This document shows, one piece after another, positions 1-5,571 of a stretch of DNA of 16,120 nucleotides. Every line of letters begins with the position of its first letter. Within the stretch, counting starts at the first letter, position 1. The notes under the pieces were generated by a model. That model worked only from the letters and a program-made list of their open reading frames with translations, did no database searches and was not told the origin of the DNA. The DNA is from Candidatus Hydrogenedentes bacterium CG07_land_8_20_14_0_80_42_17 (lineage in GTDB: Bacteria > UBA8481). The position numbers and the translations under genes were made by a program. The stretch is taken from assembly GCA_002780065.1 (NCBI GenBank), contig PEWQ01000068.1, positions 1-16,120 on the forward strand. The letters run 5' to 3'.

Positions 1-51
1 TATTTGAAATTGCAAATTGAAAAGTGCAAATTGAAAATTTCATTTTTCAAT
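1..51. repeat. A+T-rich short direct repeats and hairpin at 3' end of secreted-protein gene
   Basis: Two copies of TGCAAATTGAAAA lie at 11-23 and 25-37 (period 14). An inverted repeat with 8-bp arms (ATTGAAAA at 30-37, TTTTCAAT at 44-51, 6-base loop) spans the stop codon of the minus-strand gene that ends at 47. On the minus strand the hairpin could slow transcription at the gene end, but it is almost purely A+T and lacks a clear U-tract, so I do not call it a terminator. The repeats may belong to a dispersed intergenic repeat cut by the window edge. Confidence 0.4.
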
Positions 52-1756
52 ACTTCATCAAAAGTTCTTCAGTCCTTTTTAAAATTTCAGCTTCTTCACT
101 GGATATTCCTGCTCCTCTTGAATCAAAAAGTTCATAAAGTTTCTGCAGAGTTTCACGTTCGACAGCATCAAGTCCCTGACCACCCGAGCCTAATTGCAAT
201 TCATTCTTTTTAACCGGATAGATATTCAAATCCGAAAGGCCATTCAAGTCAATTCGTCCTTTGTGCGTTCCTTCACTGTCATAACTAATACTAATCAAAT
301 ACATTCCTGAACCTCTGGTAGCCACTCTCTCTGCTTCCCAGCCTCTGCCTTTTGATGCTACATTCCAAAGAATCGTGCTATCTGGAGCAATAACCCTTAT
401 TGAATTAAATTTTCCAATTTCACCCCAACCGGTAAATACCTCAATAAGGAAAGAAGCTTCATTTGAAACCTTGATATAACCCTCGAACGACGAATCTTTA
501 GCAACCTCGAAAGCAACAGGGCAACGCTGTCCTGAGTCAACTCCAGAATTAGAAATAGTCTTGTTCTGAGTTCCAAAAGACAGAGCACCAATTGCTTGCA
601 CTTCAATATTAAAATCGCTCTCATCAATTCTTTTATATGCTCCGACTCTAATGTAATAAACACCTGATTCCACTCTGTCCAATGAAACACGTTCCAAACC
701 TGAACCATCTTCCCTGCTTACAGAGCGAATATTTCCGAGATCATCGTAAATCCACAGATCAATGTCTTTGTCAGTTTGGGTCCCACGTATTTCTACTTTC
801 AAAGATCCCTCATTCGAAAAAGCTATCGAATACCAGGCAGAGCCTGCAATGCCTTCTCCTGCTCTACCTACTGCTTTGTAACCATTTCCAATTCTCAAAG
901 CTTTTCCATTAGACGGATCGACGATTGATTTCGAAATATTAATTTTTTTTGTAGATATTGTATAGCCTGAAACTTCTCCCTGCTTGAAACCGAAAACCCT
1001 TACATAAATTATTTCGCCGGGTTTAACCCTGACAACACTCGATTCAAGTTTGCTTCCTTCATTTTCCGACCAACCGAGGCGTCTGCCGTTAGCGTCTTGT
1101 ACCTCTACGTCAAGATCAGCGGCGGCATTCATGCCATTAAGAGTTATCAGCAGTCCTTCACCTAAAGCAAAAGAAGTTCCAGCGGTTTGAATCTTCCACC
1201 AAGACTCATTCTCAGAGCCGTATCCTGCATTCCCTGAACCATTTGCTCCATCAATAAGAAGTTCGAGAGCGCGGTCGCGAGTGTTCGGTTTCGGAGGTTC
1301 AACAGCATTGGGAGCAACAATAACTTTTATTGCGCGGCCGTTCGAAAAAATAGTTTCATCCGTCCTCAAAGTAATTTCATTGAACATCTCGCTTGCTCGT
1401 TTACGATCAAAACAAAAGAGCAAATAATATGTTCCTGGAGCAGAAGGAGCAGCAATATCGATATCGACATTGGTCTGATCCGAACCTCCAACCGAGTTCA
1501 GAAACACCTTCATTGATTCCTGACGCTTATCCCACGATGGAAGCCAAACGCCGGTATGAGTTCTAAAAAAAGAAGAAGAAGATGTCGAGATTAACAAAGT
1601 TCCGAAAATTCTTGAACCAGGTTTCACACTTATCGTATTGACCGAAAAACCGTTTAGATTCACCGCATCAATTACAAGACCTCTATCCGCATAAACAGGA
1701 GAAGCAACGATTAAAAAGATGAATGTTAGCAGAACGGCAATTCTACAAGTTCTCAT
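47..1756 (-). CDS. Secreted protein with repeated pre-peptidase-C-like beta domains
   Basis: The 569-residue product begins with a clear Sec signal peptide (about residues 1-23, hydrophobic core ending SPVYA), so it should be exported. An N-terminal beta-rich region (about 25-150) is followed by two segments that resemble bacterial pre-peptidase C-terminal (PPC) domains, about 155-275 and 280-390. They show the usual 'D(L/I)D(V/L)..DA.G' and 'G.YY(I/V)RV' patterns. A third, more diverged beta segment spans about 395-500. A charged helical tail closes the protein. No peptidase catalytic motif is visible, so it is more likely a binding or structural surface protein than an enzyme. It starts 3 bp after the trxA stop and is probably the last gene of the asd-trxA operon. 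Its ribosome binding site is weak (AGG about 10 bases upstream). Export is well supported; the exact role is unknown. Confidence 0.7.
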   Translation of the reverse strand: MRTCRIAVLLTFIFLIVASPVYADRGLVIDAVNLNGFSVNTISVKPGSRIFGTLLISTSSSSFFRTHTGVWLPSWDKRQESMKVFLNSVGGSDQTNVDIDIAAPSAPGTYYLLFCFDRKRASEMFNEITLRTDETIFSNGRAIKVIVAPNAVEPPKPNTRDRALELLIDGANGSGNAGYGSENESWWKIQTAGTSFALGEGLLITLNGMNAAADLDVEVQDANGRRLGWSENEGSKLESSVVRVKPGEIIYVRVFGFKQGEVSGYTISTKKINISKSIVDPSNGKALRIGNGYKAVGRAGEGIAGSAWYSIAFSNEGSLKVEIRGTQTDKDIDLWIYDDLGNIRSVSREDGSGLERVSLDRVESGVYYIRVGAYKRIDESDFNIEVQAIGALSFGTQNKTISNSGVDSGQRCPVAFEVAKDSSFEGYIKVSNEASFLIEVFTGWGEIGKFNSIRVIAPDSTILWNVASKGRGWEAERVATRGSGMYLISISYDSEGTHKGRIDLNGLSDLNIYPVKKNELQLGSGGQGLDAVERETLQKLYELFDSRGAGISSEEAEILKRTEELLMKY

Positions 1757-1759
1757 TAA

Positions 1760-2092
1760 TTAATTGCCTAGAGCTTCATCTATTTTACGAATCAATTCCG
1801 ACTTAGGAAGCGCTCCGACTATTTTGCCTACAGCGTCCTTTCCTTTGAAAATAAACAACGCTGGAATCCCCCTAATGCCCAATTCTGAAGCATATTGCTG
1901 GTTTTCATCCACATTGTATTTTCCGATCTTAAGCTTACCTGCATATTCAGAAGCAATCTCTTCGAGAATAGGAGCAATCATACGGCAAGGTCCGCACCAC
2001 GGCGCCCAAAAATCGACTAGCACAGGGTTCTTCGATTGATACACGTCAGACTCAAAATTGTTGTCAGTCACAGTCAAAATATTTTCAGACAT
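1760..2092 (-). CDS. trxA: Thioredoxin
   Basis: A 110-residue cytosolic dithiol-disulfide oxidoreductase that reduces protein disulfides and is itself recharged by thioredoxin reductase (not in this window). The canonical active site WCGPC is at residues 32-36, with Cys33 and Cys36 as the redox pair. The buried Asp27 (VDFWA) and the cis-proline loop (GIPAL, Pro77) are also present. Length and order of motifs match classical Trx1. The start at 2092 is supported by a strong GAGGAG Shine-Dalgarno that overlaps the final Glu-Glu codons of asd, only 5 bp upstream, so translation is likely coupled to asd. There is no signal peptide. Identification is very secure. Confidence 0.96.
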   Translation of the reverse strand: MSENILTVTDNNFESDVYQSKNPVLVDFWAPWCGPCRMIAPILEEIASEYAGKLKIGKYNVDENQQYASELGIRGIPALFIFKGKDAVGKIVGALPKSELIRKIDEALGN

Positions 2093-2097
2093 TTTAA

Positions 2098-3114
2098 TTA
2101 CTCCTCGAGCAAAAGCTCTGCAATTTGTACTGCATTCGTTGCGGCGCCTTTCCGCAGTTGATCTCCAGAAATAAAGAATGCAAGCCCGTTATCCGACGAA
2201 GAATCTCTTCGAAATCTTCCGGCAAAAACCAAATCTTGTCCTGAAGTTTCCAGCGGCATGGGAAAATAATTTTTCTCACGATCGTCCACTACCTTAACTC
2301 CAGGCGCTTTCGAAAGAATTTCTCTTGCCTCTTCCGGAGAAATCTTCATTTCGAAATCAGCATTAATTGACTCGGCATGAGATCTAAAAACAGGGACCCT
2401 AGCGCAGGTTGCCGAGATACGAATCGTCGAATCGCCGAAAATTTTGTGCGTTTCTTTGCGCATCTTTGTCTCTTCCTCATTATAACCGTCGTCTCCGATT
2501 TTGGAATTATGCGAAAAGAGATTGAATGCAATAGGATGCGGAAAAATATTCGGAGAAGCTTTTTTCCCTTCGAGAACTTCCTTGGTCTGATTTTCCAATT
2601 CGTAGATTGCTTTTGCTCCCGCACCGGACACTGCCTGATAAGTTGAGACAATAAATCGTTTCACTTTTGCTCTCTTATGAAGAGGCCAAAGAGGAACTAC
2701 AGCAATTATTGTAGAGCAATTTGGATTCGCGATTATTCCTTTCGGACGAATTTTAATCGCAGAAGGATTAACTTCGGGAACCACAAGAGGAACTTCAGGA
2801 TCCATCCGAAACGCAGAGGAATTATCGACAACTATGCAACCGGCAGAGGCAAATTTTGGAGCGAATTCCTTAGATCTAGAACCTCCGGCAGAAAATAGAG
2901 CAATATCTATTCCTTTGGGATCGGCATTAGCAAGGTCTTCTACAATATACTCTTTTCCACAATAAGTTATTCTCTTTCCCGCCGAGCGTTGAGAAGCCAT
3001 AACCCGAAGATTTTTAATCGGGAAATTTCGTTCCGCCAGCACAGTCAAAAATTCCTGCCCAACTGCGCCAGTCACGCCTACAACAGCCACATTAACAGAT
3101 TTACCCAAAGCCAT
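2098..3114 (-). CDS. asd: Aspartate-semialdehyde dehydrogenase
   Basis: Catalyses NADPH-dependent reduction of aspartyl-4-phosphate to aspartate semialdehyde, the branch-point step toward lysine/diaminopimelate, threonine and methionine. The 338-residue product has the nucleotide-binding GVTGAVG at residues 13-19, the 'FSAGGSRS' loop near 74-81, 'DNSSAFRM' near 97-104, and the catalytic cysteine in NPNCSTI (Cys133). 'YQAVSGAGAKA' and a C-terminal 'RKGAATNAVQIAE' are further family hallmarks. I prefer the ATG at 3114 because AAAGGTG at 3121-3127 lies 6 bases before it. In-frame GTG (3123) and ATG (3120) codons are possible but overlap or abut that site. Coupled to trxA downstream. Confidence 0.95.
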   Translation of the reverse strand: MALGKSVNVAVVGVTGAVGQEFLTVLAERNFPIKNLRVMASQRSAGKRITYCGKEYIVEDLANADPKGIDIALFSAGGSRSKEFAPKFASAGCIVVDNSSAFRMDPEVPLVVPEVNPSAIKIRPKGIIANPNCSTIIAVVPLWPLHKRAKVKRFIVSTYQAVSGAGAKAIYELENQTKEVLEGKKASPNIFPHPIAFNLFSHNSKIGDDGYNEEETKMRKETHKIFGDSTIRISATCARVPVFRSHAESINADFEMKISPEEAREILSKAPGVKVVDDREKNYFPMPLETSGQDLVFAGRFRRDSSSDNGLAFFISGDQLRKGAATNAVQIAELLLEE

Positions 3115-3120
3115 AGCCAT

Positions 3121-3127
3121 CACCTTT
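3121..3127 (-). promoter_or_regulatory. Ribosome binding site deciding the asd start
   Basis: AAAGGTG on the minus strand is 6 bases upstream of the ATG at 3114. The in-frame GTG at 3123 lies inside this site, and the ATG at 3120 has no spacing from it, so the 3114 start is favoured. Confidence 0.6.
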
Positions 3128-3139
3128 CATTAATCGAAA

Positions 3140-3172
3140 TGAATTTTACTCAATAATTTGAGTTAAAATTCA
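3140..3172. repeat. Long inverted repeat between kinase and asd
   Basis: A near-perfect palindrome of two arms (TGAATTTTA-CTCAA and TTGAGTTAAAATTCA) around a TAAT loop, with a single unpaired T. One arm contains the stop codon of the kinase gene and the other runs into the asd leader. On the minus-strand transcript the stem would be followed by only a short T run, so it is a poor intrinsic terminator. It could be an operator, a processing site or a partial attenuator separating kinase from asd expression. Confidence 0.5.
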
Positions 3173-4030
3173 TTGACGTATTACTTCAACAAGTTCTTTA
3201 AAAATTTTATTCTCATTCTTTCCAAGCGTCAAGCCGAGGAACTTCTCCTCACCCATACTGCTCTCCAAAATAGAGAGAGAATCAAGCTGATAATAGCCGC
3301 CGCACGAAACAGCCATGAGAGCAGAAATCGGAGCTTTTGAAAGAGTGTAAATCTGAGATTCTTCAAAAGGTTTAACCTCTACGAAAATAATTCTCGACAA
3401 TTCAGCAGTTTTTCCAAATTCAGCTTTGCGCCTTCTGGAACTTTTTTTTCGCTTCTCAAATTCTAACCTAAATCTTGTAAACGGATTCTGAAGTTCGAAA
3501 GAAGGAACGGCTTTAATAATACTTTTTCCTTCTATTTCTTCTTTCCATAAAAGTATTCTGTCATCAGATAAAAACTCAAACCCCTCGCTGGATAATCTCT
3601 CTGCAATTGTGCTCTTGCCGCTCCCGCTGCGGCCGGCGAAGAGAACTGCTTTTCCATTGAATAATACGCTTGAAGCATGAATGGGCACAATCCCAAATTC
3701 CGACAAGGCGTAAAGAATCGCCGGAACAACAATTGAGGAAAGTCTGTCAGAACGATTAGGCGCAGAAGGAATAATTGTAAATATTTCCAGTTGTGCAGAA
3801 ATTGAACTTAATTTTTTTCTGCAAACTTTTGTCTGAGACAGTCCAAAAGCTCTTCCAATTTCAACGGCGGAAGGCGGAGCTTTTTCAGCCGGCCGAATAG
3901 AAATTTCTATTCTACAGTCAGGAAGTGCGTTTCCTTCAAACGACCTAATAAAATACGGAAGTGTTTCTTCCTGAGAATTTTCAGGAAGATAAAGATTAAC
4001 CTTTGCGTTTCCGAATTGAAAATGTATCAT
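3170..4030 (-). CDS. HPr-kinase-like P-loop ATPase
   Basis: The 286-residue product has an unrecognised N-terminal part (1-110). It is followed by a P-loop domain resembling the C-terminal catalytic domain of HPr kinase/phosphorylase and stand-alone 'HprK-related' kinases: 'PIHASSV' at 117-122, Walker A GRSGSGKST at 133-141 and 'FLSDD' at 153-157 where the family has its second acidic motif. No signal peptide or membrane segment is seen. Its target is unknown: no HPr, PqqD-like or PTS gene is nearby. It may head the asd-trxA operon (55 bp gap with an inverted repeat). The start at 4030 is only 11 bp from the ATG (4042) of a divergent remnant, so its promoter must lie in that coding sequence. 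In the ancestral arrangement it stood back to back with the large NHL gene now at 5441. Confidence 0.7.
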   Translation of the reverse strand: MIHFQFGNAKVNLYLPENSQEETLPYFIRSFEGNALPDCRIEISIRPAEKAPPSAVEIGRAFGLSQTKVCRKKLSSISAQLEIFTIIPSAPNRSDRLSSIVVPAILYALSEFGIVPIHASSVLFNGKAVLFAGRSGSGKSTIAERLSSEGFEFLSDDRILLWKEEIEGKSIIKAVPSFELQNPFTRFRLEFEKRKKSSRRRKAEFGKTAELSRIIFVEVKPFEESQIYTLSKAPISALMAVSCGGYYQLDSLSILESSMGEEKFLGLTLGKNENKIFKELVEVIRQ

Positions 4031-4172
4031 TAAATAAAGTTATGAATTATTTTAGAATAATTGCAATCAAATTATTTTTACCGGCAATTTTAATTTCTAT
4101 TTCAGGAATTGTTGCAGAGGGGCTGGATGCAGTATCAATCAAAAATTACTTTATCTTCGACAAAGACAGAGG
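3942..4172. repeat. Direct repeat copy A of the kinase/NHL-gene junction
   Basis: About 230 bp matching 4893-4909 plus 5358-5571. From 3951 the copies align without gaps at a constant offset of 1399 bp. I count 13 mismatches in the first 200 aligned bases (3951-4150, about 93.5% identity), then divergence rises over the last 20 or so. A stretch of 53 bp (4014-4066, equal to 5413-5465) is identical and holds both start codons and the intergenic spacer. Copy A carries the 5' part of the intact kinase gene and the first 43 or so codons of the large NHL gene. Confidence 0.9.
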
Positions 4173-4191
4173 AAAGCGCAGGGTGAGGTGA
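4042..4191 (+). pseudogene. Truncated 5' remnant of the large NHL/TPR gene
   Basis: Encodes 49 residues beginning MNYFRIIAIKLFLPAILISI. The first 43 or so match the N-terminus of the 1332-residue protein at 5441 with seven substitutions; the last few codons come from inserted G+C-rich DNA. It retains the hydrophobic export segment but nothing else. Its TGA (4189-4191) lies inside the GAGGTGA ribosome binding site of the DUF433 gene that starts at 4196, so translation of the remnant may feed the inserted cassette. Confidence 0.85.
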
Positions 4192-4195
4192 AAGC

Positions 4196-4426
4196 ATGAA
4201 CTGGGAAGAAAGAATCGTCGCCGATCCGAAGGTCATGGTGGGAAAACCGGTCATCAAGGGAACGCGCATGACCGTGGAATTCATCACCGACCTTCTAGCC
4301 AACGGCTGGACCGAGAAGCAGATCATGGAGCACTATCCGCATGTGACGCACGAGGACATTCTCGCCTGTCTCGCCTTTGCCAACGAACTCGTGCGGGTGG
4401 AGAAGGTATACCAGGTTGCTGGCTGA
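4196..4426 (+). CDS. DUF433 antitoxin-like protein
   Basis: A 76-residue protein of the DUF433 family (helix-turn-helix-like), widely found as the upstream partner of DUF5615 PIN-like proteins. The family signature is clear: 'RI..DP.V..GKPVI.GTR..VE', then a helical region 'LANGWTEKQIMEHYPHVTHEDILACLAFA'. It starts at an ATG with GAGGTGA 4 bases upstream, and its stop is 3 bp before the next gene, so the two are co-translated. By analogy it should bind and neutralise the partner and possibly autoregulate through DNA binding. That role is inferred from family context. Codon use is G+C-rich, unlike the flanking chromosome. Confidence 0.85.
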   Translation: MNWEERIVADPKVMVGKPVIKGTRMTVEFITDLLANGWTEKQIMEHYPHVTHEDILACLAFANELVRVEKVYQVAG

Positions 4427-4429
4427 CCC

Positions 4430-4804
4430 GTGCGTTTTCTCGCCGACGAAAACTTCGACACCCTTGTAGTCAAGACGCTTCGCGAGGCTGGGCATGACGT
4501 GTCGTGGATCCGCGACATTGCGCCCGGTGCGCCGGATGAAGAGGTCTGGGATCACGCCGTGAAAGAGAATCGAATTCTTCTGACCTTTGACAAGGACTTC
4601 GGCGAGGTCGCCTTCGTTCGGACGCGCACCGTCATTCCGGGAATCATCCTCTTTCGCCTTCACGGCGTTCCGGCAGATGAGATCGTTGCAAAGATCACGG
4701 CCGCGATTACATCGCGCGAGGAATGGCTCGGCCATTTCAGCGTCGTGGACGATAAGCGAATCCGCATGACGCCGCTCAGACGGCCTCGGGTTCAGAAAGA
4801 TTGA
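4430..4804 (+). CDS. DUF5615 PIN-like protein, putative ribonuclease toxin
   Basis: A 124-residue protein matching the DUF5615 PIN-like family. Hallmarks are the N-terminal FLADENFD (Asp6, Glu7, Asn8) and 'ILLTFDKDFG' (Asp54, Asp56), the acidic residues expected to coordinate metal in PIN-type nucleases. 'PDEEVWDHAVKE' precedes them, as in homologues, and the length is usual. It starts at GTG 4430, 3 bp after the DUF433 stop, and has no strong ribosome binding site of its own, which fits translational coupling. The reading frame is complete and the acidic residues are present, so it is probably active. Toxicity and RNA cleavage are inferred from family membership. Confidence 0.82.
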   Translation: MRFLADENFDTLVVKTLREAGHDVSWIRDIAPGAPDEEVWDHAVKENRILLTFDKDFGEVAFVRTRTVIPGIILFRLHGVPADEIVAKITAAITSREEWLGHFSVVDDKRIRMTPLRRPRVQKD

Positions 4805-4899
4805 AGAACCGCTCCACCTGCGATAAAGATGATTCCGAGGAACTCCGGCGAGAGGTCGAGGAATTCGTGAAGCGCCGCAGGCCTCGGCCGATGACCTAA
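4756..4899 (+). pseudogene. Possible short coding remnant at the end of the cassette
   Basis: An open frame without an ATG runs from just after an in-frame stop at 4753 to a TAA at 4897-4899. Its last part, from about 4829, encodes a charged helix-like run (DDSEELRREVEEFVKRRRPR) before the stop. The final codons run into repeat copy B. It could be the 3' end of another cassette gene, or chance in G+C-rich DNA. I recognise no family. Confidence 0.25.
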
Positions 4900-4909
4900 T
4901 AAAATAAGG
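4893..4909. repeat. Left fragment of direct repeat copy B
   Basis: GACCTAATAAAATAAGG matches copy A at 3942-3958 in 16 of 17 positions. Its last 8 bases (AAATAAGG, 4902-4909) pair with AAATACGG at 5350-5357 as an apparent target-site duplication of the element at 4910-5349. Removing the element and one copy of the duplication restores a continuous copy B. Confidence 0.8.
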
Positions 4910-5349
4910 GTAACTATTCAGCCATTTTTAACCACCGAAATCGCCGAAGACGGCGAATAGGTAAATAATGAAGATCCCTCTCGAACATGAAGAATTGACG
5001 GGAAGAATTCGGCAAGCGGCCTTTGAGACTCACTGCTATTTTGGGAACGAGTTCCTGGAAAAGATATACGAGAACTCGCTCTCTCGACATCTCCGAAAGA
5101 TTGGATTAGGCGCTTTACAGCAAGAGCCCATCACGGTTCGCGACGAGGCGCAAGTGCATCATTATCTCAAAATCTCAAAGCTAACGGACTTGCTCTCGAA
5201 CTCCTCATTAACTTCGGGGCCGAAAAGCTCCAATTCAAAATGATAATTCGAACTCGGAAATGACAAAACCTTACTTCCAATTCGTCTCTTGTTCGGCGAA
5301 TTCGGCGGTAAAAACAGGTAAACGGTTACCAAGTGTGCTGAATAGTTAC
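4910..5349. mobile_element. 440-bp inverted-repeat element carrying a broken GxxExxY gene
   Basis: The ends are perfect 13-bp inverted repeats: GTAACTATTCAGC at 4910-4922 and GCTGAATAGTTAC at 5337-5349. Inside them a second imperfect inverted pair is visible: TTTTTAACCACCGAAATCGC on the left against TTTTTACCGCCGAATTCGCC on the right when read on the minus strand. The flanks are AAATAAGG and AAATACGG, an apparent 8-bp target duplication. The only gene inside is a decayed GxxExxY gene; there is no transposase. The element sits within repeat copy B, in a stretch that is pseudogene sequence there, so it arrived after the duplication. Confidence 0.8.
4968..5263 (+). pseudogene. Decayed GxxExxY protein gene
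   Basis: The N-terminal part matches the GxxExxY family: 'TGRIRQAAFETHCYFGNEFLEKIYENSL', where Gly-x-x-x-x-Glu-x-x-Tyr-like spacing and the flanking residues are recognisable. After 'ITVRDE' the sequence jumps straight to 'AQVHHYLK'. The middle section that in full-length members holds the PD-(D/E)XK-like 'DLLV...ELK' motif, roughly 30-35 residues, is missing. Then an 8-bp tandem duplication (TCTCAAAA/TCTCAAAG, 5165-5180) shifts the frame. Dropping 8 bases restores the typical C-terminus 'LKANGLALELLINFGAEKLQ' to a TGA at 5261-5263. In the uncorrected frame translation ends at 5243. The copy has lost its putative nuclease centre. Confidence 0.85.
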
Positions 5350-5429
5350 AAATACGGAAGTGTTTCTTCCTGAGAATTTTCTGGAAGATGAAGATTAACT
5401 TTTGCGTTTCCAAATTGAAAATGTATCAT
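5346..5429 (-). pseudogene. 5' remnant of the HPr-kinase-like gene in repeat copy B
   Basis: Encodes MIHFQFGNAKVNLHLPENSQ and a few more residues, matching residues 1-26 of the intact kinase with one change (Tyr14 to His). It then ends at a TAA formed by the terminal inverted repeat of the GxxExxY element. The next few kinase codons (Phe-Ile-Arg-Ser) can be found on the far side of the element at 4893-4909. Confidence 0.8.
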
Positions 5430-5571
5430 TAAATAAAGTTATGAATTATTTTAGAATAATTGCAACCAAAATATTTTTACCGGCTATTTTAATTTCTATT
5501 TCAGGAATTGCTGCAGTGGGGCTGGATGCAGTATCAATAAAAAACTATTTTGTTTTCAGCCGCGATAGAGA
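5358..5571. repeat. Right portion of direct repeat copy B
   Basis: Continues the match to copy A (3959-4172) after the element's target duplication. It contains the dead kinase 5' end and the live start of the 1332-residue gene. The upstream region now serving that gene is therefore this duplicated segment plus the end of the GxxExxY element. Confidence 0.85.

Larger units (their letters stand above)
4173..4892. mobile_element. Integrated G+C-rich cassette carrying a DUF433/DUF5615 toxin-antitoxin-type pair
   Basis: This block lies between two copies of host junction sequence. Its composition is foreign: the line 4261-4320 has 34 of 60 G or C, against 23 of 60 for the host line 2521-2580, and the codons are correspondingly G/C-ending. 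No transposase or integrase is present and no inverted ends were seen. The flanking long direct repeats, diverged by 6-7%, fit Campbell-type single-crossover integration of a circle that carried a homologous segment from a related strain. A strain-chimeric assembly is the main alternative. Boundaries are accurate to perhaps 10 bp. Confidence 0.7.

Noticed and set aside
4295-4735. A 146-codon open frame opposite the DUF433/DUF5615 pair
   Set aside because: It is a typical G+C-rich shadow of the two recognised genes, without its own motif or ribosome binding site.
5162-5413. An open frame on the minus strand across the right end of the GxxExxY element
   Set aside because: It overlaps the decayed gene and the kinase remnant in a different frame, so it is a chance product of the junction.
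5402-5435. Sigma-70-like promoter TTGCGT with TATCAT 16 bases later, ahead of the large NHL gene
   Set aside because: It would place transcription start almost on the ATG; the match is weak and the region is A+T-rich enough to give such pairs by chance.
5402-5440. TTG at 5402 as the start of the large NHL gene
   Set aside because: It would add 13 codons from dead kinase sequence before the hydrophobic segment; the ATG at 5441 gives a normal export signal.
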